In this document: positions 30,178 through 43,454 of the stretch, piece after piece | Layout: each line of letters begins with the position of its first letter | Position numbering within the stretch: position 1 is the stretch's first letter | Assembly: GCA_965153355.1 (NCBI GenBank) | Contig: OZ231127.1 | Coordinates: 85,560,001 to 85,624,000 of the forward strand | Length of the DNA stretch: 64,000 bases | Source: Flaccisagitta enflata | Taxonomy: Eukaryota; Chaetognatha; Sagittoidea; Aphragmophora | Direction: 5' to 3' | Notes under the pieces: model-generated | Database searches by the model: none | What the model saw: the letters and a program-made list of their open reading frames with translations, nothing else | What the model was told of the DNA's origin: nothing | Made by a program: the position numbers and the translations under genes

Positions 30178-30766
30178 ATGCAAACAATAACCGATGATCA
30201 GAAAATCCTCTTAGACAGAATCTACTACGATGCGTCAGGGCGTCATCAAGGTGCATTTAGTACGGCGCTCCCTTTGTACAAAGAAGCAAAAAAAAGATCA
30301 AAAAAAAAGATTACATTGAAATCCGTCAAACTGTACTTGCAGTCCGTTGAGCCGTATCTCCTTCATCGCCGAGCTTTAAGAAAAATTGAGCGAAGGAGTT
30401 TGATGGTGCTATATCCCAATCATATATGGGCCTGCGATACGATTCAGTTTGCTAAAGACAATCATCATAAAACATACGCCTTGCACGTGATTGACTGCTT
30501 CTCCCATCTATCAAAAGCGCGTGCATTAAAGGATAAGTCTGCGCGTGAAGTTCTCGCGAAATTCAAAGAAATCCTATCGGAGTTGAAAGTTCAGCCTAAG
30601 TTCCTCTTCATTGATGAGGGTAAGTGTTGTGGCTAACGCGATAACGAGCGTGATAACTGAACAGATGAAATAAGTATCAAAATTTGATTTGTAGGGACTG
30701 AATTTAAGTCAGTGTTTGGAGAATTCTGCCGCGACCGCCAAATTGTCATTTACCATACTGGAACAG
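30178..30766 (+). pseudogene. Polinton-type retroviral-like integrase, spliced and 3'-truncated
   Basis: Exon 30178-30619 and exon 30695-30766 join in phase 1. The N-terminus matches integrases of the Polinton/adintovirus class ('RIYYDASGRHQG'). Catalytic Asp 1 lies in 'WACDTIQF' (about residue 87) and Asp 2 in 'FIDEGTEF' (about residue 146, across the intron). A donor-like GTACTG ends exon 2, but no following exon with the third catalytic acid was found before unrelated repeats begin at about 30800, so the gene is incomplete here. No polymerase B or major capsid gene is present. Confidence 0.75.
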
Positions 30767-30799
30767 GTACTGTAAAATCTGTAGCTTCGACCTCTGTGT

Positions 30800-31420
30800 A
30801 TTAGCTTGGCGTCATTTAAAAAAAGCAAGGCTCGATACAAGGCTACTCCCGTCGTGTGTTGTAACTTGTAAGAGCAATAGAGAGAAAAAAAATTGCATGG
30901 AACAAAAAGAAGATATAGCTGAAAAACTTTTGTTTAGAGAAACCAAAACATTTTTTGGGGGGGAAGGGGGCCCCGCGCCCTTGATTAAGCATAGGGCCCC
31001 GCACCTTGTTGATCCGCCTCAGATCTATAGATTGACTCTTTGGGGTAAAAAAATCAATTTTTGGTAATTTGAGGAAGTCTTGCCTTTTTTGAGCTGGAGT
31101 ACAAGTTTCTGAAAATTTGTAGCAAGGAAAGCTAATTTTTTTCTTTCAGATGGCACCAACCACAGGTCTCTTTGACGATTTTTCACTGAGTTATGATTTC
31201 TTTAATCTTTTTTTATGATCCATGGTTTTTCGCAATTTTTGCCATTTTTTTGGCATTCGCGATATATCAAAAATAGGCTCTTGCTTGCAACTTCCGATAA
31301 AATTCAAAGTTATTTCAGTGATTTAGTAGCCTATAAGGGTCAGTCTTATCATAGAATATCTCCCTTTTTATGAAAGACTTCAGTGATAATTCTCACCACA
31401 CCCTACTTCTGATGCGATTG
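30800..31420. repeat. Repeat debris after integrase, including half of the 25.4-kb foldback
   Basis: 31148-31405 is nearly identical to 25885-26140. The sequence before it is AT-rich without recognised features. The integrase coding sequence ends where this begins. Confidence 0.7.
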
Positions 31421-31424
31421 ATCT

Positions 31425-31427
31425 GTT

Positions 31428-31519
<92 letters not shown>
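31425..31519. repeat. (TC)n microsatellite
   Basis: About 47 TC units without interruption. Confidence 0.97.
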
Positions 31520-31522
<3 letters not shown>

Positions 31523-32530
31523 ATATTGTTGTTGTCGCCATTCACATCTCTACAGCCTCGCCCTTCCAATGTTTTCAACAAACAATCCTCTCAGATTTTA
31601 ACTGTCTCTCTCTGTCTCTTCTCACATTTGAAAGATTGGAGATTGGCTGGGTTCCGGAGACGATCTTGAATCTTCGACTCAGTTTGGGATGACACTGAGA
31701 GACTGGCAGTGGCCAGTGCACATGGGGGCAAAAAGGGGTTGTAATGGTTCAATGATACAATCATGAAAAGATGCGAGTTCAAAAGATGCGAGTTCAAGTT
31801 TGAGTACACCGGCAAGAAAAAGCCAGTGCAATCCGTCATTCATCTGCATTCATACGTATAACGTAACCATCACAACATATAACATCTCAAATGCTTTCAG
31901 TGTGTCGGTATTCATAACCGAAAACCAATTGAGTGAAAATAACAGTCACCATACATACCAAAGAAACAAACTTACGATTTCCAATCGGGGGGGGGGGGGA
32001 GAGAGTCATTCAACTCCTTTGCCATGCCTGTTGGCTTTCAGGAGCCTCTCTTTAAGGCAATGCAATGCAATATAGAGAATCTTGTAAAAAAATTGTGACA
32101 ATGTGATATAATGTAGATATTTTGTTACGGAATTTGTGATTTATTTTGTTACGGGCCTTTTTATCAAAATGATATTTCAATTGAAACTAATTTCGCTCTA
32201 GGAGCCAAACAAAAAAGCTCGCATTCTAAAGGCAATGATTTAGCAATTAAAGGCATTTTTTTGTTACGGAATTTTTCTAATCAAAAATGATATCTTGATT
32301 GAAAATAATTTCGCTCTAGAAGCCAGACAAAAAAATTTGCAATTATTGAGGATCGACATGCACTATTTTTAAAGCTTGTTTGGATATATATCGGTTTCGC
32401 GGTTTTTACTATTTTTTCACCGCCGCGCGCGCTCCTCCTTTCCTCTTATCTGAAATTCCTAACTTAGCCATTGGCGCGGAAATTGGAAGCTTGGAAACAT
32501 TTTTTCTCTCCTTTTGTTTCTATACTTTTT
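31520..32530. other. No gene recognised
   Basis: Contains a pair of similar 120-bp blocks (about 32120-32230 and 32260-32345, shared 'TTGTTACGGAATTT' and 'AATTTCGCTCTAG') that form a short degenerate tandem repeat. Nothing else recognised. Confidence 0.5.
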
Positions 32531-33080
32531 GGGCAGCGGCCCCGAAGGGGTCGATGACCTATGCTTTTTCACACATATGAAGTTTCTCCTTCTCCTTCTC
32601 CTCCCCTTCTCCCTCCCTCCCCCTCAAATCCCAGTCCCGAGGCCCAAATTCCAGTCTCGAGGCCCAAATCCCAGTCTTAGGCCCAAATCCCAGCCTCAGG
32701 CCCAAATCCTAGCCTCAAAGCCTAAATCCCTGGCCTGGAGGCCCAGATTTCAGCAGTGAGGCCAAATCTCAGCCACAAGGTCAAAGTCTCAGCCAAGACG
32801 CCCAGATCCGGCCTTGAGGCCCAAATCTCAACCTCCAGGCTAGGATTTGGGCCTTGAGGCTAGGATTTAGGCGTGAGCTGGGTTTGAGCCTCAAGCAGGA
32901 TTTTGGCCTCAGACAAATTTCCCGGGCAGGACCCTGGGTTTGAGGAGGAGGCGGAGGAGGAGAGGGAGAAAATCCCTCATGTGTGGCGTGAGTCATCGAC
33001 CCCCTTGACCCTTCTCCCGCTTCAACCACAACCAACTTAGGCAGGGCACGGGTACATATGACCATCTAACGCTTTGCGAC
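32530..33080. repeat. Minisatellite-bearing repeat, copy 2 (palindromic array)
   Basis: The header GGGCAGCGGCCCCGAAGGGG recurs, and the far end carries the inverted form of 'GGGGTCGATGAC...CACACAT' at 32975-33005. The 20-24-bp units run as AGGCCCAAATCCCAGCCTC up to about 32800 and in the opposite orientation after about 32815, so the array itself is an inverted repeat. Confidence 0.75.
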
Positions 33081-33094
33081 TATTCTTTCTAACA

Positions 33095-33640
33095 TTTGGG
33101 CAGCGGCCCGAAGGGCAAATGAGCCTATCTTCCGCACATAGGGGAAATTTTTCCTTCTCCTCCTCCTTCTTCTCCGTCCACCCCCTCCCAGCTCATATCC
33201 TGGCCATGGGGCCGTAATCCTAGTCTAGAGGCCCAGATCCTAGTCTAGAGGCCCAAATTCTAGCCTCAAGGCCCAAACACTAGCCTTGAAGCTCCAATCC
33301 CCACCTTAAGGTTCAAATCCCAGTCTAGAGGCCCATATCACAGCCTCGAGGTCCATATCCCAGACTCGAGGCCCATATCCCAGCCTAGAGGCCCGTATCT
33401 CAGCCTCGAGGCTCACATCCCAGCCTCAAGGCTCATATCCCAGCCTAAAGTCTCATATCCCAGCCTCAAGCCTTAAATTCCAGCCATGAGGCTCAAATCA
33501 CAGCTTCATGGCTCAGATTCAATCCTAGGGCTTCAAATCCTGAACTCGAGGCTCAAATCACAGCCTCATGGAGCTCCCGTCACAGCCTCATGGCTCAAAT
33601 CACAGCCTTGGGCTCAAATTCAATCCTAGAGCTTCTGGAA
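33095..33640 (+). repeat. Minisatellite-bearing repeat, copy 3
   Basis: Header 'GGGCAGCGGCCCGAAGGG' at 33099, then about 18 units of GAGGCCCATATCCCAGCCTC drifting to CATGGCTCAAATCACAGCC. One orientation only. Confidence 0.8.
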
Positions 33641-33850
33641 ACTTACTAGCATGGTCATCGGCGCCAAGGAGCCACTCCTCTCACCATCACACATAACAAA
33701 TGCTCACATATAGTCCCGTCTCTTAAAGGAATAAAAGAAAAGAACTCGGCGTTTTTGGGGCAAAGCGTGAAAATTTGCATACAGGGTCAGTTTTTCGTGC
33801 TGAACAAGACTAGATGGGGTACATTGATGCAAAGGCTGTATTCAAAAAGC

Positions 33851-35020
33851 AGCGTTTTTTCTTCAAAAAAAACACTTTGAAGAGGCGCGACGTAAACGCA
33901 TCGACAGATGACTATAAAATTTTAGGTGAAAAAAAATATGCCTTTTTCCTACTTGCATGCAAAATTTCAGCAAAATCGGTCAAGTAGGAGCGAAGATATT
34001 GCCGTTTAAAGTCTAGGCCTATTTTCAAAAAAAGGGCTATGTTTCAATTTTGGGGTAAAATTGTGTTTTTTGAGCTGGAAGTCTGAAATTGTTTTCACTC
34101 ATTTATTTTACCCTCATTTACCCTAAAAACAAATAAAATTGAAAAAAACCATTTTTTTTTCATTTTTTGGGCCAAAAAAACAAAAAATCAGCCTTCAAAA
34201 TTTAGGCCTGATTTTCAAAAAGGGAATATAGTGCAAGGAAAATATGAAATCATGCAGCACTAAGGGAATCTATTTTCTCAAGTGTACCACCTTATTCCCA
34301 AACTTTCAGAGGGGTACATTAACTTAAGAAGACAAAATTCAATTTTTAAGGTTTAAAAAATGCGACCCAAAATTTGGCATTTTTTGACCCCCAGGGACAT
34401 TTGGCAACGCTACGGCCAAACGCTTCAACCGATTTGCCTAAAATTTTGCATGCAAGTCCCAATATGTTAAGGGCATATCTGAGCCAAATTCCAGCTTACT
34501 AATCAAACATTTAATTTTTCCATATATCAAAAAGGGTAAAAAATGCTGAATTTTGGTATTTTTGCTGTAGACTTTGAAATGATTTTTGTCTTTTTTGGGT
34601 TATACCCTCTGAAAGACTGAGGTAAATTATTTGCTATGACACAATAGATTCCTAGTAGGCATGTATTTAATATTTTCACCTTAACCACAATATCAGGCAG
34701 AGGCCTGAGGCATTGTGGTTTTAGCCGCAAAATGGAAAAGAGCATGGGATTTTTTCAATTTTTTTGTTTTTAGAGTAAATGGTAATATACGCAAGTGAAA
34801 TCAATTTCAGGCTTCAACTCAACACAATTTTAAAATTGAACATATGCACAATAGGCAAGCAAACGGCAATATTGCTTCTACTGACCAATTTTGCTGAAAT
34901 TTTGCATGCAAGTAGATAAAAAGCATATTTTTCTTCACCTAAAATTTTATAGTCATCACCAATGGTTGGCCTCAGCGCCATTTCAAAGTGTTTTTTGAGC
35001 AAAAAAACACGTTTTGAAAG
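33851..35020. mobile_element. 1.2-kb foldback element
   Basis: Inverted arms of about 550 bp around about 34430. Matching blocks include 'TGCATGCAAAATTTCAGCAA' (33954) against its complement near 34890, and the outer 'AAACACTTTGAA' pair. No coding capacity. Confidence 0.75.
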
Positions 35021-35621
35021 GTACAAGAATCAGGCGTCTGCCTTCTATTAGCACAAAAAACTGTTATATGTTTTCACTTTACCCTAACTACAATCTATGC
35101 ATCTGGTAATAGGGGCAATCGGGTGCCACTGACCATCTATGGCTCGCACGACTATTCTGTTTCTGGCGCTAATTTAACGTCACTTTTCACGGCTCTCAGG
35201 TTTTCAGGTGTTCACTTGTTTTCCCCGCTTCTTTTGCTTTACGGCTACCGCGTGTTTTCACTTTCAGTCGCGTAAGAGCGTTTCTCTAGACCCCACCATG
35301 TCGGTCCGTCCGCCTGTCTTTATGTCTGTGTTTTTTTCTCTGGCATTTATGACTTTTTCTAGGACTCAAAAGATCACTGCCCTCGCCATAACCAACAGCA
35401 CGTGAAAATGTGCAAATGTACAATTCCACTTTTACCCATCCTGGTATTGGCCTTCTGCCCTTGTTATTTTTATTTGCAGACACGCAACTCTATAAGAGGC
35501 TTTTGCCGTCCGTCCGTCGGTCTGTTGGTCCGTAGAGGTGATCGAGTCAAAAAGTGGATAAATGAGTGTTTTGGATACTTTTTATGTGTTTGTGTATAGA
35601 TTGGGATTTGGAGCGTGGACA

Positions 35622-35860
35622 GTCGGTATTTGTAGATATGTCAGCAGTTTGATATATTTCAACCAGTTGAAATCTCTCATTCTAGCATATTTCAACGGGT
35701 TGAAATCTTTCATTCGACTGATATAAATCTTGTGGAATGAGAGATTTCAACGTGTTGAAATGTGCCAAAATGAGAGATTTCAACCCGTTGAAATATGCCA
35801 GAATAAGAGATTTCAACGGGTTGAAATATACCAAACTGCTGACATATCTACAAATATCGA
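35622..35860. repeat. Hairpin made of repeated TTTCAACGGGTTGAAA palindromes
   Basis: Six copies of a 16-bp palindrome (TTTCAACSSGTTGAAA-like), spaced about 33 bp, are themselves arranged as a larger inverted repeat. The outer arms share 'TGTAGATATGTCAGCAGTTT'. Confidence 0.8.
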
Positions 35861-35914
35861 AATGTCCATAGACTGTGAATGGTTGTTGGCCGCAACAATG
35901 TTCCTAGATCTCTT

Positions 35915-36290
35915 TTTAGGCGGCAGCCCAAAAAGGCCGATGTTCTTCAGAACACAGGGATGAACTGTCACATACATTTGCCTGTTTGCCCTTCCCCCAA
36001 TTACTTAAGGCTCAAATCCTAATCTATAGGCCCTAATTCCAGCTTGTTGGCTCAAATTCCAGCCTGTTGGCCTAAATCTCAGCCTGTTAATTCAAATTCC
36101 AGCCTGTTGGCCCAAAACCCAGCCTGTTGACCCAAATCCTTGTCTTGAGGTTATAAGGCTAAAATCCAAACAAAATCCTAGCCTTATGGCTCAAATTGTT
36201 GCATCTGGGCCAAATCTCAGTCAAATGACCCATAGCCCACCTAAATGGCTCAAATCTTAAACCGATACTCACAAGTCCAAAATCAGTCAA
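35915..36290 (+). repeat. Minisatellite-bearing repeat, copy 4
   Basis: Header 'GGCGGCAGCCCAAAAAGGCCG', then about 12 units resembling CAAATCCCAGCCTGTTGGCC. More degenerate than copies 2 and 3. Confidence 0.7.
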
Positions 36291-36534
36291 CCCTCTAGGA
36301 AATCAGTCACGGACAGATGGACGTAATGATTCACCCATGTGTTCTACAGGATATTAACCTTTTAGAGGCATTGTCTTATGCTCAGCCCATTTCTTTGAAA
36401 CAGTAATAGAGCAGGGCGACGGGTCCCGCTGACCATATGCGATCTTTGGATGACTTGTTCCTCTTGCCGCTTTGCACCACACCATCTGAGCTTTCTTTGC
36501 CAGGCGTTATTTGCTATTTCCATTCCTTCTCTTC

Positions 36535-36535
<1 letters not shown>

Positions 36536-36623
<88 letters not shown>
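36536..36623. repeat. (TC)n microsatellite
   Basis: About 44 TC units. Confidence 0.97.
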
Positions 36624-36627
<4 letters not shown>

Positions 36628-37139
36628 GATTCCTCCACAGTTCTGTTTCTCCTTCCAAAGTTGTTGAGTGACATGAATTATGCGCAGATTCAAGGGTTTG
36701 TTCCTGATCCTTTTTCTTTTTTTGCCTGCTTGTGTTTCGATTCTTTCCTATTTGTTGTAATAGTCGAGGATGTTATCAGCCAGGTGTTTGATTGTTATCA
36801 GCTTGTTATCAGCCAAGTGTTTGATTGTTACTTTTTTAAGAGATTTTGTGTATACTAAATGGTATAGGCCTGTCCGAACCTATACTAATGAGGTATGCAG
36901 TCAAGCTAATAGTTCTTTCAGGTAAGCATTTTTTTGTTAATTGTAAAGGATAGTTGTGAGCATTAAGGTAAACACCATTGAAAGCTATGCAAATGCAAGG
37001 CTTTCATCCTTTGTAAATTGGAGAATTCTGGCCTCCTTTTCTAAGGGCAATGTTGTTTCAACATTCATAAAGAACCAATATCATCGTCATCGTCATTGTT
37101 TCCTATTGGTGACTTTGCCTTCTCCGTGGGTTTTTTGTG

Positions 37140-37320
37140 CGTTGATGTTCATTTTGCCATTCGAGGTCGCTGACCTATGCTTCCACACATTGGGAAAAAT
37201 TCTCTCTGTCTTCTCCTCCACCCCCTTTGAGGCTAAATCTAAGCCTCGAGGCTCAAATTCAAACCTCAAGGCTCAAATCCCTGCATCAAGGGTCCAATCT
37301 CAGCCTCACATCCCCTCATT
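37140..37320 (+). repeat. Minisatellite-bearing repeat, copy 5 (short)
   Basis: Header remnant 'GAGGTCGCTGACCTATGCTT' followed by five or six units of AGGCTCAAATCCCTGCCTC type. Confidence 0.6.
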
Positions 37321-37591
37321 CACTTAGGACTGTCGGGAATCGCTCTTTTACGTCTTTTTTTTTAGGTACTTTTTTACTATCTTAGTTGGTCCATCGTTTG
37401 GAGAGAGCGGACGTGGACCCGAGAGAGCGATACTTCAAATGAATGTTTCTTGTTTACACCTCATTATTGTTCAACTCGGTTGTTTTGTTGCAGGTGAAAA
37501 CGGTGGTCTTGGAAACGAGAGTGAAACCACTCTGTAGTCTGTAGCCTTTCTTGTTGAGTGTTCACACATGTCATTTGTGCCTCCATTGTAG

Positions 37592-38610
37592 GTGAAAGCG
37601 GTGGACGAGGACACGGGAGTGAACGGCGATGTTCGATACTCTCTTCTCTCTCGCCCGGGAGATGAGAGAAGATTCGCCATAGACCCGGAAACTGGAACCA
37701 TCACTACGACGCAACCTTTGAACAGGTGGGTGTGTAGGCTACACAGTGTATATGTAGTGTACATGCGCAACTGTATGTGCTTAGATGGGTCAGTTGGTAT
37801 ATCCGTGTACATGTGTACCTGCAAATGGCTACATGTGTGCACTTCGATTGTCTGCTCGTGTGCGTGCATATATGCATATGTGGGTGATCACTGTGATAGT
37901 GTATATGAGTGATATTTAAAAGTTTGTCTCTTCGTCACTTTATCATTCTACGTGCAAACCCACGAGGCTTTGTTCGTTGGTCTGTCGATCGTATTAACCA
38001 AATTACCGAACTGACAAATCGACGGACGAACTGAGTCGCGATTCAACCACTCGGTTTTCTCGCTGACAGGCTTCCTACAAAATGACAAATCAAATTGATT
38101 AATCGCCTTAAAATATTTCCAGCAGAAAAACCCACTTGTTTCGATTTTTTTTCTATTGATAATATGACACATCACATCAAAGAATCTTTATGAAATATCC
38201 CAAGTTCAAACATTGTCTTGCTTTTAAACTGAGTCATGTACATTCTCCAGCCATGTATTTTTATCTTGATCTTGTCTTGCTTTTAAACTGAGTCGCGTAC
38301 ATTGTCCGGCCATGTATTCTTATCTTGATCTTGTCCTGCTTTTAAACTGTGTCACATACATTCTCCAGCCATGTATTTTTATCTTGATCTTGTCCTGCTT
38401 TTAAACTGAGTCACATACATTCTCCGGCCCGGCCGTGTATTCTTATTTTGATCTTGTCCTGCTTTTAAACTGAGTCACATACATTCTCCGGCCATGTATT
38501 CTTATCTTGATCTTGTCTCGTTCTTTGCAGAGAAAACGAGCAAAACGTTCACGCCTACGGAATAACAATTCAAGCAGAAGACCAAGCAACGTCCAGCCAG
38601 AAATTGGCAG
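37592..38610 (+). CDS. Cadherin-repeat exons (two exons of a larger gene)
   Basis: Cadherins are calcium-dependent adhesion proteins. Exon 37592-37725 and exon 38531-38610 have AG/GT borders and join in phase 2. Together they encode about 71 residues of one extracellular cadherin repeat: 'VKAVDEDTGVNGDVRYSL' (calcium-binding DxDxGxNG-like loop), 'FAIDPETGTI' and 'ITIQAEDQA', which matches the strand before the next linker. No other exons, membrane segment or ends were found, so the rest of the gene lies outside or in unseen short exons. A degenerate repeat of the exon start (37493-37535) lies just upstream. The intron carries a 60-bp tandem array. Confidence 0.8.
38205..38527. repeat. 60-bp tandem repeat in cadherin intron
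   Basis: About five copies of a 60-63-bp unit (core TTTTAAACTGAGTCACATAC then 'ATTCTCCGGCCATGTATTC'), ending 3 bp before the next exon's splice acceptor region. Confidence 0.9.
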
Positions 38611-38619
38611 GTGAGTTTT

Positions 38620-39570
38620 TCAATTGATGGCAGCAGCAGGGAATGAACATTTGTGGTCCCCCACCCTTTTTAGAAAGAAAGAAAAAAAACAAAACAAAAC
38701 AAAAAAACGAAAAGGTGCGTTTCTGCGTCCATATCAGTTTCAGTATCAAGTTTCTATTCTCCCAGCAAAGCCAAACTGAGAGGCAAAGACTGGATTAAAA
38801 GTGAAAATTTATCGAGTAAATGTTCAAGAAATGGATAAACAAAAAAAGCAAAACAAAAAGCTTTAAACCATGTCGAGCGGTTAATGGACTGATGCAAGGC
38901 CTGCTCACCTTTTACTATACCGATAAAAGATCGTTTAGAGTAAATCGTCGGGCGATAAAAGAAACTGCACTTCACCAGAATATCAATAAAAGGAACGACA
39001 CCTGCCAAAAAAATATATTGAAAGAAACGGCATCCGGGGAAACCCGCGCAATATATTTGTTGGAGGTGCCGTTTCACAACCGAGAAATATTTTTTTTCAG
39101 AGCTTCCATTCACAATTGAAAATGTGCTAGATCGACCCGCTTTCTATTTGACAGATTTTTCGTCGTAAGTTAGTTGTAGTCTTGAGATAGAAGGTGCTTA
39201 CACAACTTACATCACTGTCGCGATTGTGTTCAATTATGATTATATGGGCCATGTATATGTTACATGTGTGAATACAAAATAAATTTATAAAATTAAGCAA
39301 GATATTTTCTTTTCTCAAAACTATCAGAACAAAAGTCAGCCAAGCCTAACACAACAACGGAACCAAACAAAACAAAACTGTTTCTGACACCTTTTCTCCC
39401 TTTCTTGAAAACAAAACAAAACTCCCGTGGCTCTTTTTTTTCCAAGGCTGGTTTCTCTCCAGCTTGACTCAAACTCCTTCACGCCATTATTATCTACGTC
39501 CTTTCCATTAGCTTTTAGTTTGCCTGAAAGCTCAAGACTTTTCTACAGTGTCTTGAAAAGTCAATGTCTC
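38620..39570. other. No gene recognised
   Basis: AT-rich DNA with an AAAACAAAAC run near 38683-38712. No cadherin exon or other gene identified. Confidence 0.5.
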
Positions 39571-39578
39571 ACTTCGAC

Positions 39579-39719
<141 letters not shown>

Positions 39720-39720
<1 letters not shown>

Positions 39721-40510
39721 TTATCTCTCTCATATGCTGCCTATCTCCTTTTCAGTCTTTCTTTTTGTTGTCATCTTCGTTGTCATCATTTTCGTCTTTG
39801 TCGTCCCAATTTTGTTTCTTAAAGGTCGTTTTTGAATGAAGTTGTGATCGTTTTCTCTTTTGTCCTCCGTTGCCTTCAAAGAGCTGGCAAATTGTCATTT
39901 ATTGTCATTCACGCGCTGTGGACCACAGCTGGCCAAAGATCCCATGTTTATGTGATACATGCAGCGTGAAACAATTTTTTTCCTTGTATAAATTTTTCAC
40001 TTCTGATGAAACAAGAAGGAACTGCCCTCCAAATTTGTACGCACCCCTTTTACGTTAATTGTTGCGTTGACTTCTCATCTCATCTTTAGATCTGTCAGAC
40101 CGCCTGTTTGTTGATCCGATCCATCCAAGCGCCTTATTCTTTAACTTAGCAGGTGCATGCACAAAGAACTGCCCCAATGCGTTCCATCGGTCATCACGTG
40201 TCGTCAAAAAGCAACGATGATAATTCAAAACGTCTGATATCATCGAATTTAGCGTCCTGTGCGTGTTAGCTAGAAAGCTTTGCGCAGAACGAGAGAGTAG
40301 GAACAAGCCCGGGCGGGCAACTCGATGCGTCACCAGCGTGATATTAGTGGAAGCGTAACGGACATACCGACCGACGGACGGACCGACGGACCGACGGACG
40401 GACGGACAGAACCCTCTTATAGAAGATGCGATGACGCATCTAAAAAGAGAGAAAACCCGCGCGAACCTGACGAGTTGCCATTGTCTACTGATTGCCGAGG
40501 TGACTTTTGA
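39720..40510. other. Intergenic DNA with a CGGACGGACCGACGG repeat
   Basis: 40360-40440 carries degenerate GACGGACC tetramer repeats followed by a small stem-loop (GATGCGATGACGCATC). Similar CCGTCCGTCGGTC strings occur at 15360, 35505, 42265 and 55980, suggesting remnants of one dispersed repeat. No gene. Confidence 0.5.
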
Positions 40511-40661
40511 CTAAGCGTATGATACAGTCACACACGAACACGTTCGTGCGAGCATGGTTTCAAACACAAACACAAAAGAACAAAAAAGAGACGACAAAGC
40601 ACACAAGCGACGACTTCCATTAACAACACGGAACAGTGAGCTGGAAAGCAGAAAGGCACAC

Positions 40662-40889
<228 letters not shown>

Positions 40890-41136
40890 AAACGCGCGCG
40901 CGGAGCTTGCTTGCTTGCTTGCTCGAATACATTCGCTCGCAGACCCCATACCATACTAACGCACATTCAAACACCTATCCGCGTGGGCTCTACCGTGCCC
41001 ATTTCCTTGTCCATGTGCCATCCTACTTTTTTCATTTCATCAAATTGAGCTCTAAGCGATTCCGGGCGCAAAAAAATGTTTCCAACGCGTGAGAAGTGAC
41101 GAGTGTTGTTCAGCAATCACACGCACTGGGAAAATC

Positions 41137-41137
<1 letters not shown>

Positions 41138-41201
<64 letters not shown>
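41138..41201. repeat. (GA)n microsatellite
   Basis: About 31 GA units, then degenerate GAAA/GACA. Confidence 0.96.
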
Positions 41202-41207
<6 letters not shown>

Positions 41208-41681
41208 AAGAAAGAGAAAGAGAAAAAGAGAGAGAGATACACATACTCATACAGAGAGATACAGACATATAGACAGATAAACAGACGGAAAGAGAAGAAG
41301 CAGGAATAAATGGCCGACAGAGACCGAGAGGAAATGAGAAAGAACAAGCTGAAGGGTAAACAGAGCTGGGTGGCAAACAGACAAGAAAAAAAATGTTTGA
41401 ACTAAGACTAGAGCTTAGTATTTGTTTCAATTTGAAGTTTTTTTTTTTTTTTGAACTGTTTGAAAATAAAATCTCTCAGAATATAATTCCAAACCTTTAT
41501 TTGCCAACGCTCATTGCCATGTTGTTTTGATATTTAAAAAGACAGTGTGGATGTACAATGGCTTGCTTGGGAAATTCCTACCAGGAAGCACGTTACTGCT
41601 TTCATTTGAATATAGGCATAAATAAGCGAGCACTCATTCAACGCACTCACAGTTACAGACTCAAAACCAAAACCCGCACGC

Positions 41682-41896
<215 letters not shown>

Positions 41897-41899
41897 GAT

Positions 41900-42480
41900 G
41901 GGGTTTCCCCCCCCCCCCACGCGTGTAAATGTACGTCTCGCTGAAGCGGTTCGAACCATTTAACGCTCTCATCAAATCGTTTTTCTGGTGCTCGCGACCA
42001 TTTTGGGCTCGTTTTATACCTCGATTTTACGACTTACTTCCTTCTCTTAATGACGCTTTTCCAAATGAGAGGCAATGATTCGACCACCGAGAGAGGATTT
42101 TTTCCCCTGGCTGCTGGGCTACCGCTTTCTGTTTTATCCTTTCTTTCCTTCCTTCCTTCCTTACTTCCTTCCTTTCCCCCTCGCTCCCATTTCCACCTCT
42201 CTCCCAATTTTCACCTTTCACGTGGGCCACTTAAGTTTATATGAGGCTGTGTCCTTTGGGTCGTTCGGTCGGTCGGTCGATTGGTCTGTAATTTCTTCGA
42301 CGATCCACACGGCGCACGTTTGGGCCTACTTGGCCTGGTTATATGAACTTTGCATTGCAGCTGTAACCCATTGGAAGGTCAAACACCGCGTTCATGAATC
42401 TTTATCTGCCGCGACTGCATTTCCGTTGTTGGTGAAACGTCATTGCTTTTCAAACCTCTCCAAAAAAAGCACTCGCGCTA
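41900..42480. other. No gene recognised
   Basis: Ordinary sequence with a C9 run, a TTCC-rich stretch and one CGGTCGGTCGGTCG remnant of the dispersed repeat. Confidence 0.45.
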
Positions 42481-42499
42481 GTAGGTTCCTGTTCTCTTT

Positions 42500-42851
<352 letters not shown>

Positions 42852-43197
42852 ACACCGCCTACACAGCTCTGTACACATTGCATTGTGTACGAAAACCAAC
42901 GCGCAAAAGGTCAGGCCCGAGGAAAGGAAACCATAAAAAGAACAACTAAAAAACAACCATTATCTGCTTTGGACATTCATGGCCTTTCAAAGCAGGAATT
43001 TACAATTCACTTTTTAAAAAAAAAAAAAACAGAATAAAGAAAAGAAGAGTTCCATCGTTAAGTTTGAAAAAAGGAGGAAAGCAGAAAAAATGTTGGTCAT
43101 TTTTCAGTTTTACGCGGATAACGATTATGTACATTACTCTCTCAACAAGCTCATTTAGTTGAAATACAACGACGACTGTAACATCATGATCAACTCA

Positions 43198-43331
43198 GCG
43201 CATCTCGAAATCCCCTTCTTCCCGCTCCTCCTCTACGTCATCATCCAACTCGTTGTCTTCCCTCCTATCATCCAAGTAGACGCAGTTAATCCAAGTTCGT
43301 AATCTTCGGGTGCTCCTAAAGAATGCAGTCC
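43198..43331 (-). CDS. Possible terminal exon with acidic tail (uncertain)
   Basis: On the minus strand an AG at about 43332 precedes an open frame that ends in TGA at about 43198. It encodes a basic start, then 'INCVYLDDRRED' and a Glu/Asp-rich tail of about 40 residues. Codon use looks coding-like, but no upstream exon is known: the neighbouring DNA at 43455 is the end of the inverted duplication, which would have removed it. Confidence 0.25.
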
Positions 43332-43454
43332 TGTATATAATTGAGTTCCCCCTCCCCTTACGATGTATCATAAAAAGCAGTTTGCTGATAATTTCGTTGC
43401 TACAAAAATGATAGAAGACTTTGTCCGATTGCCTTGAAATTTTAAATGATGTCT

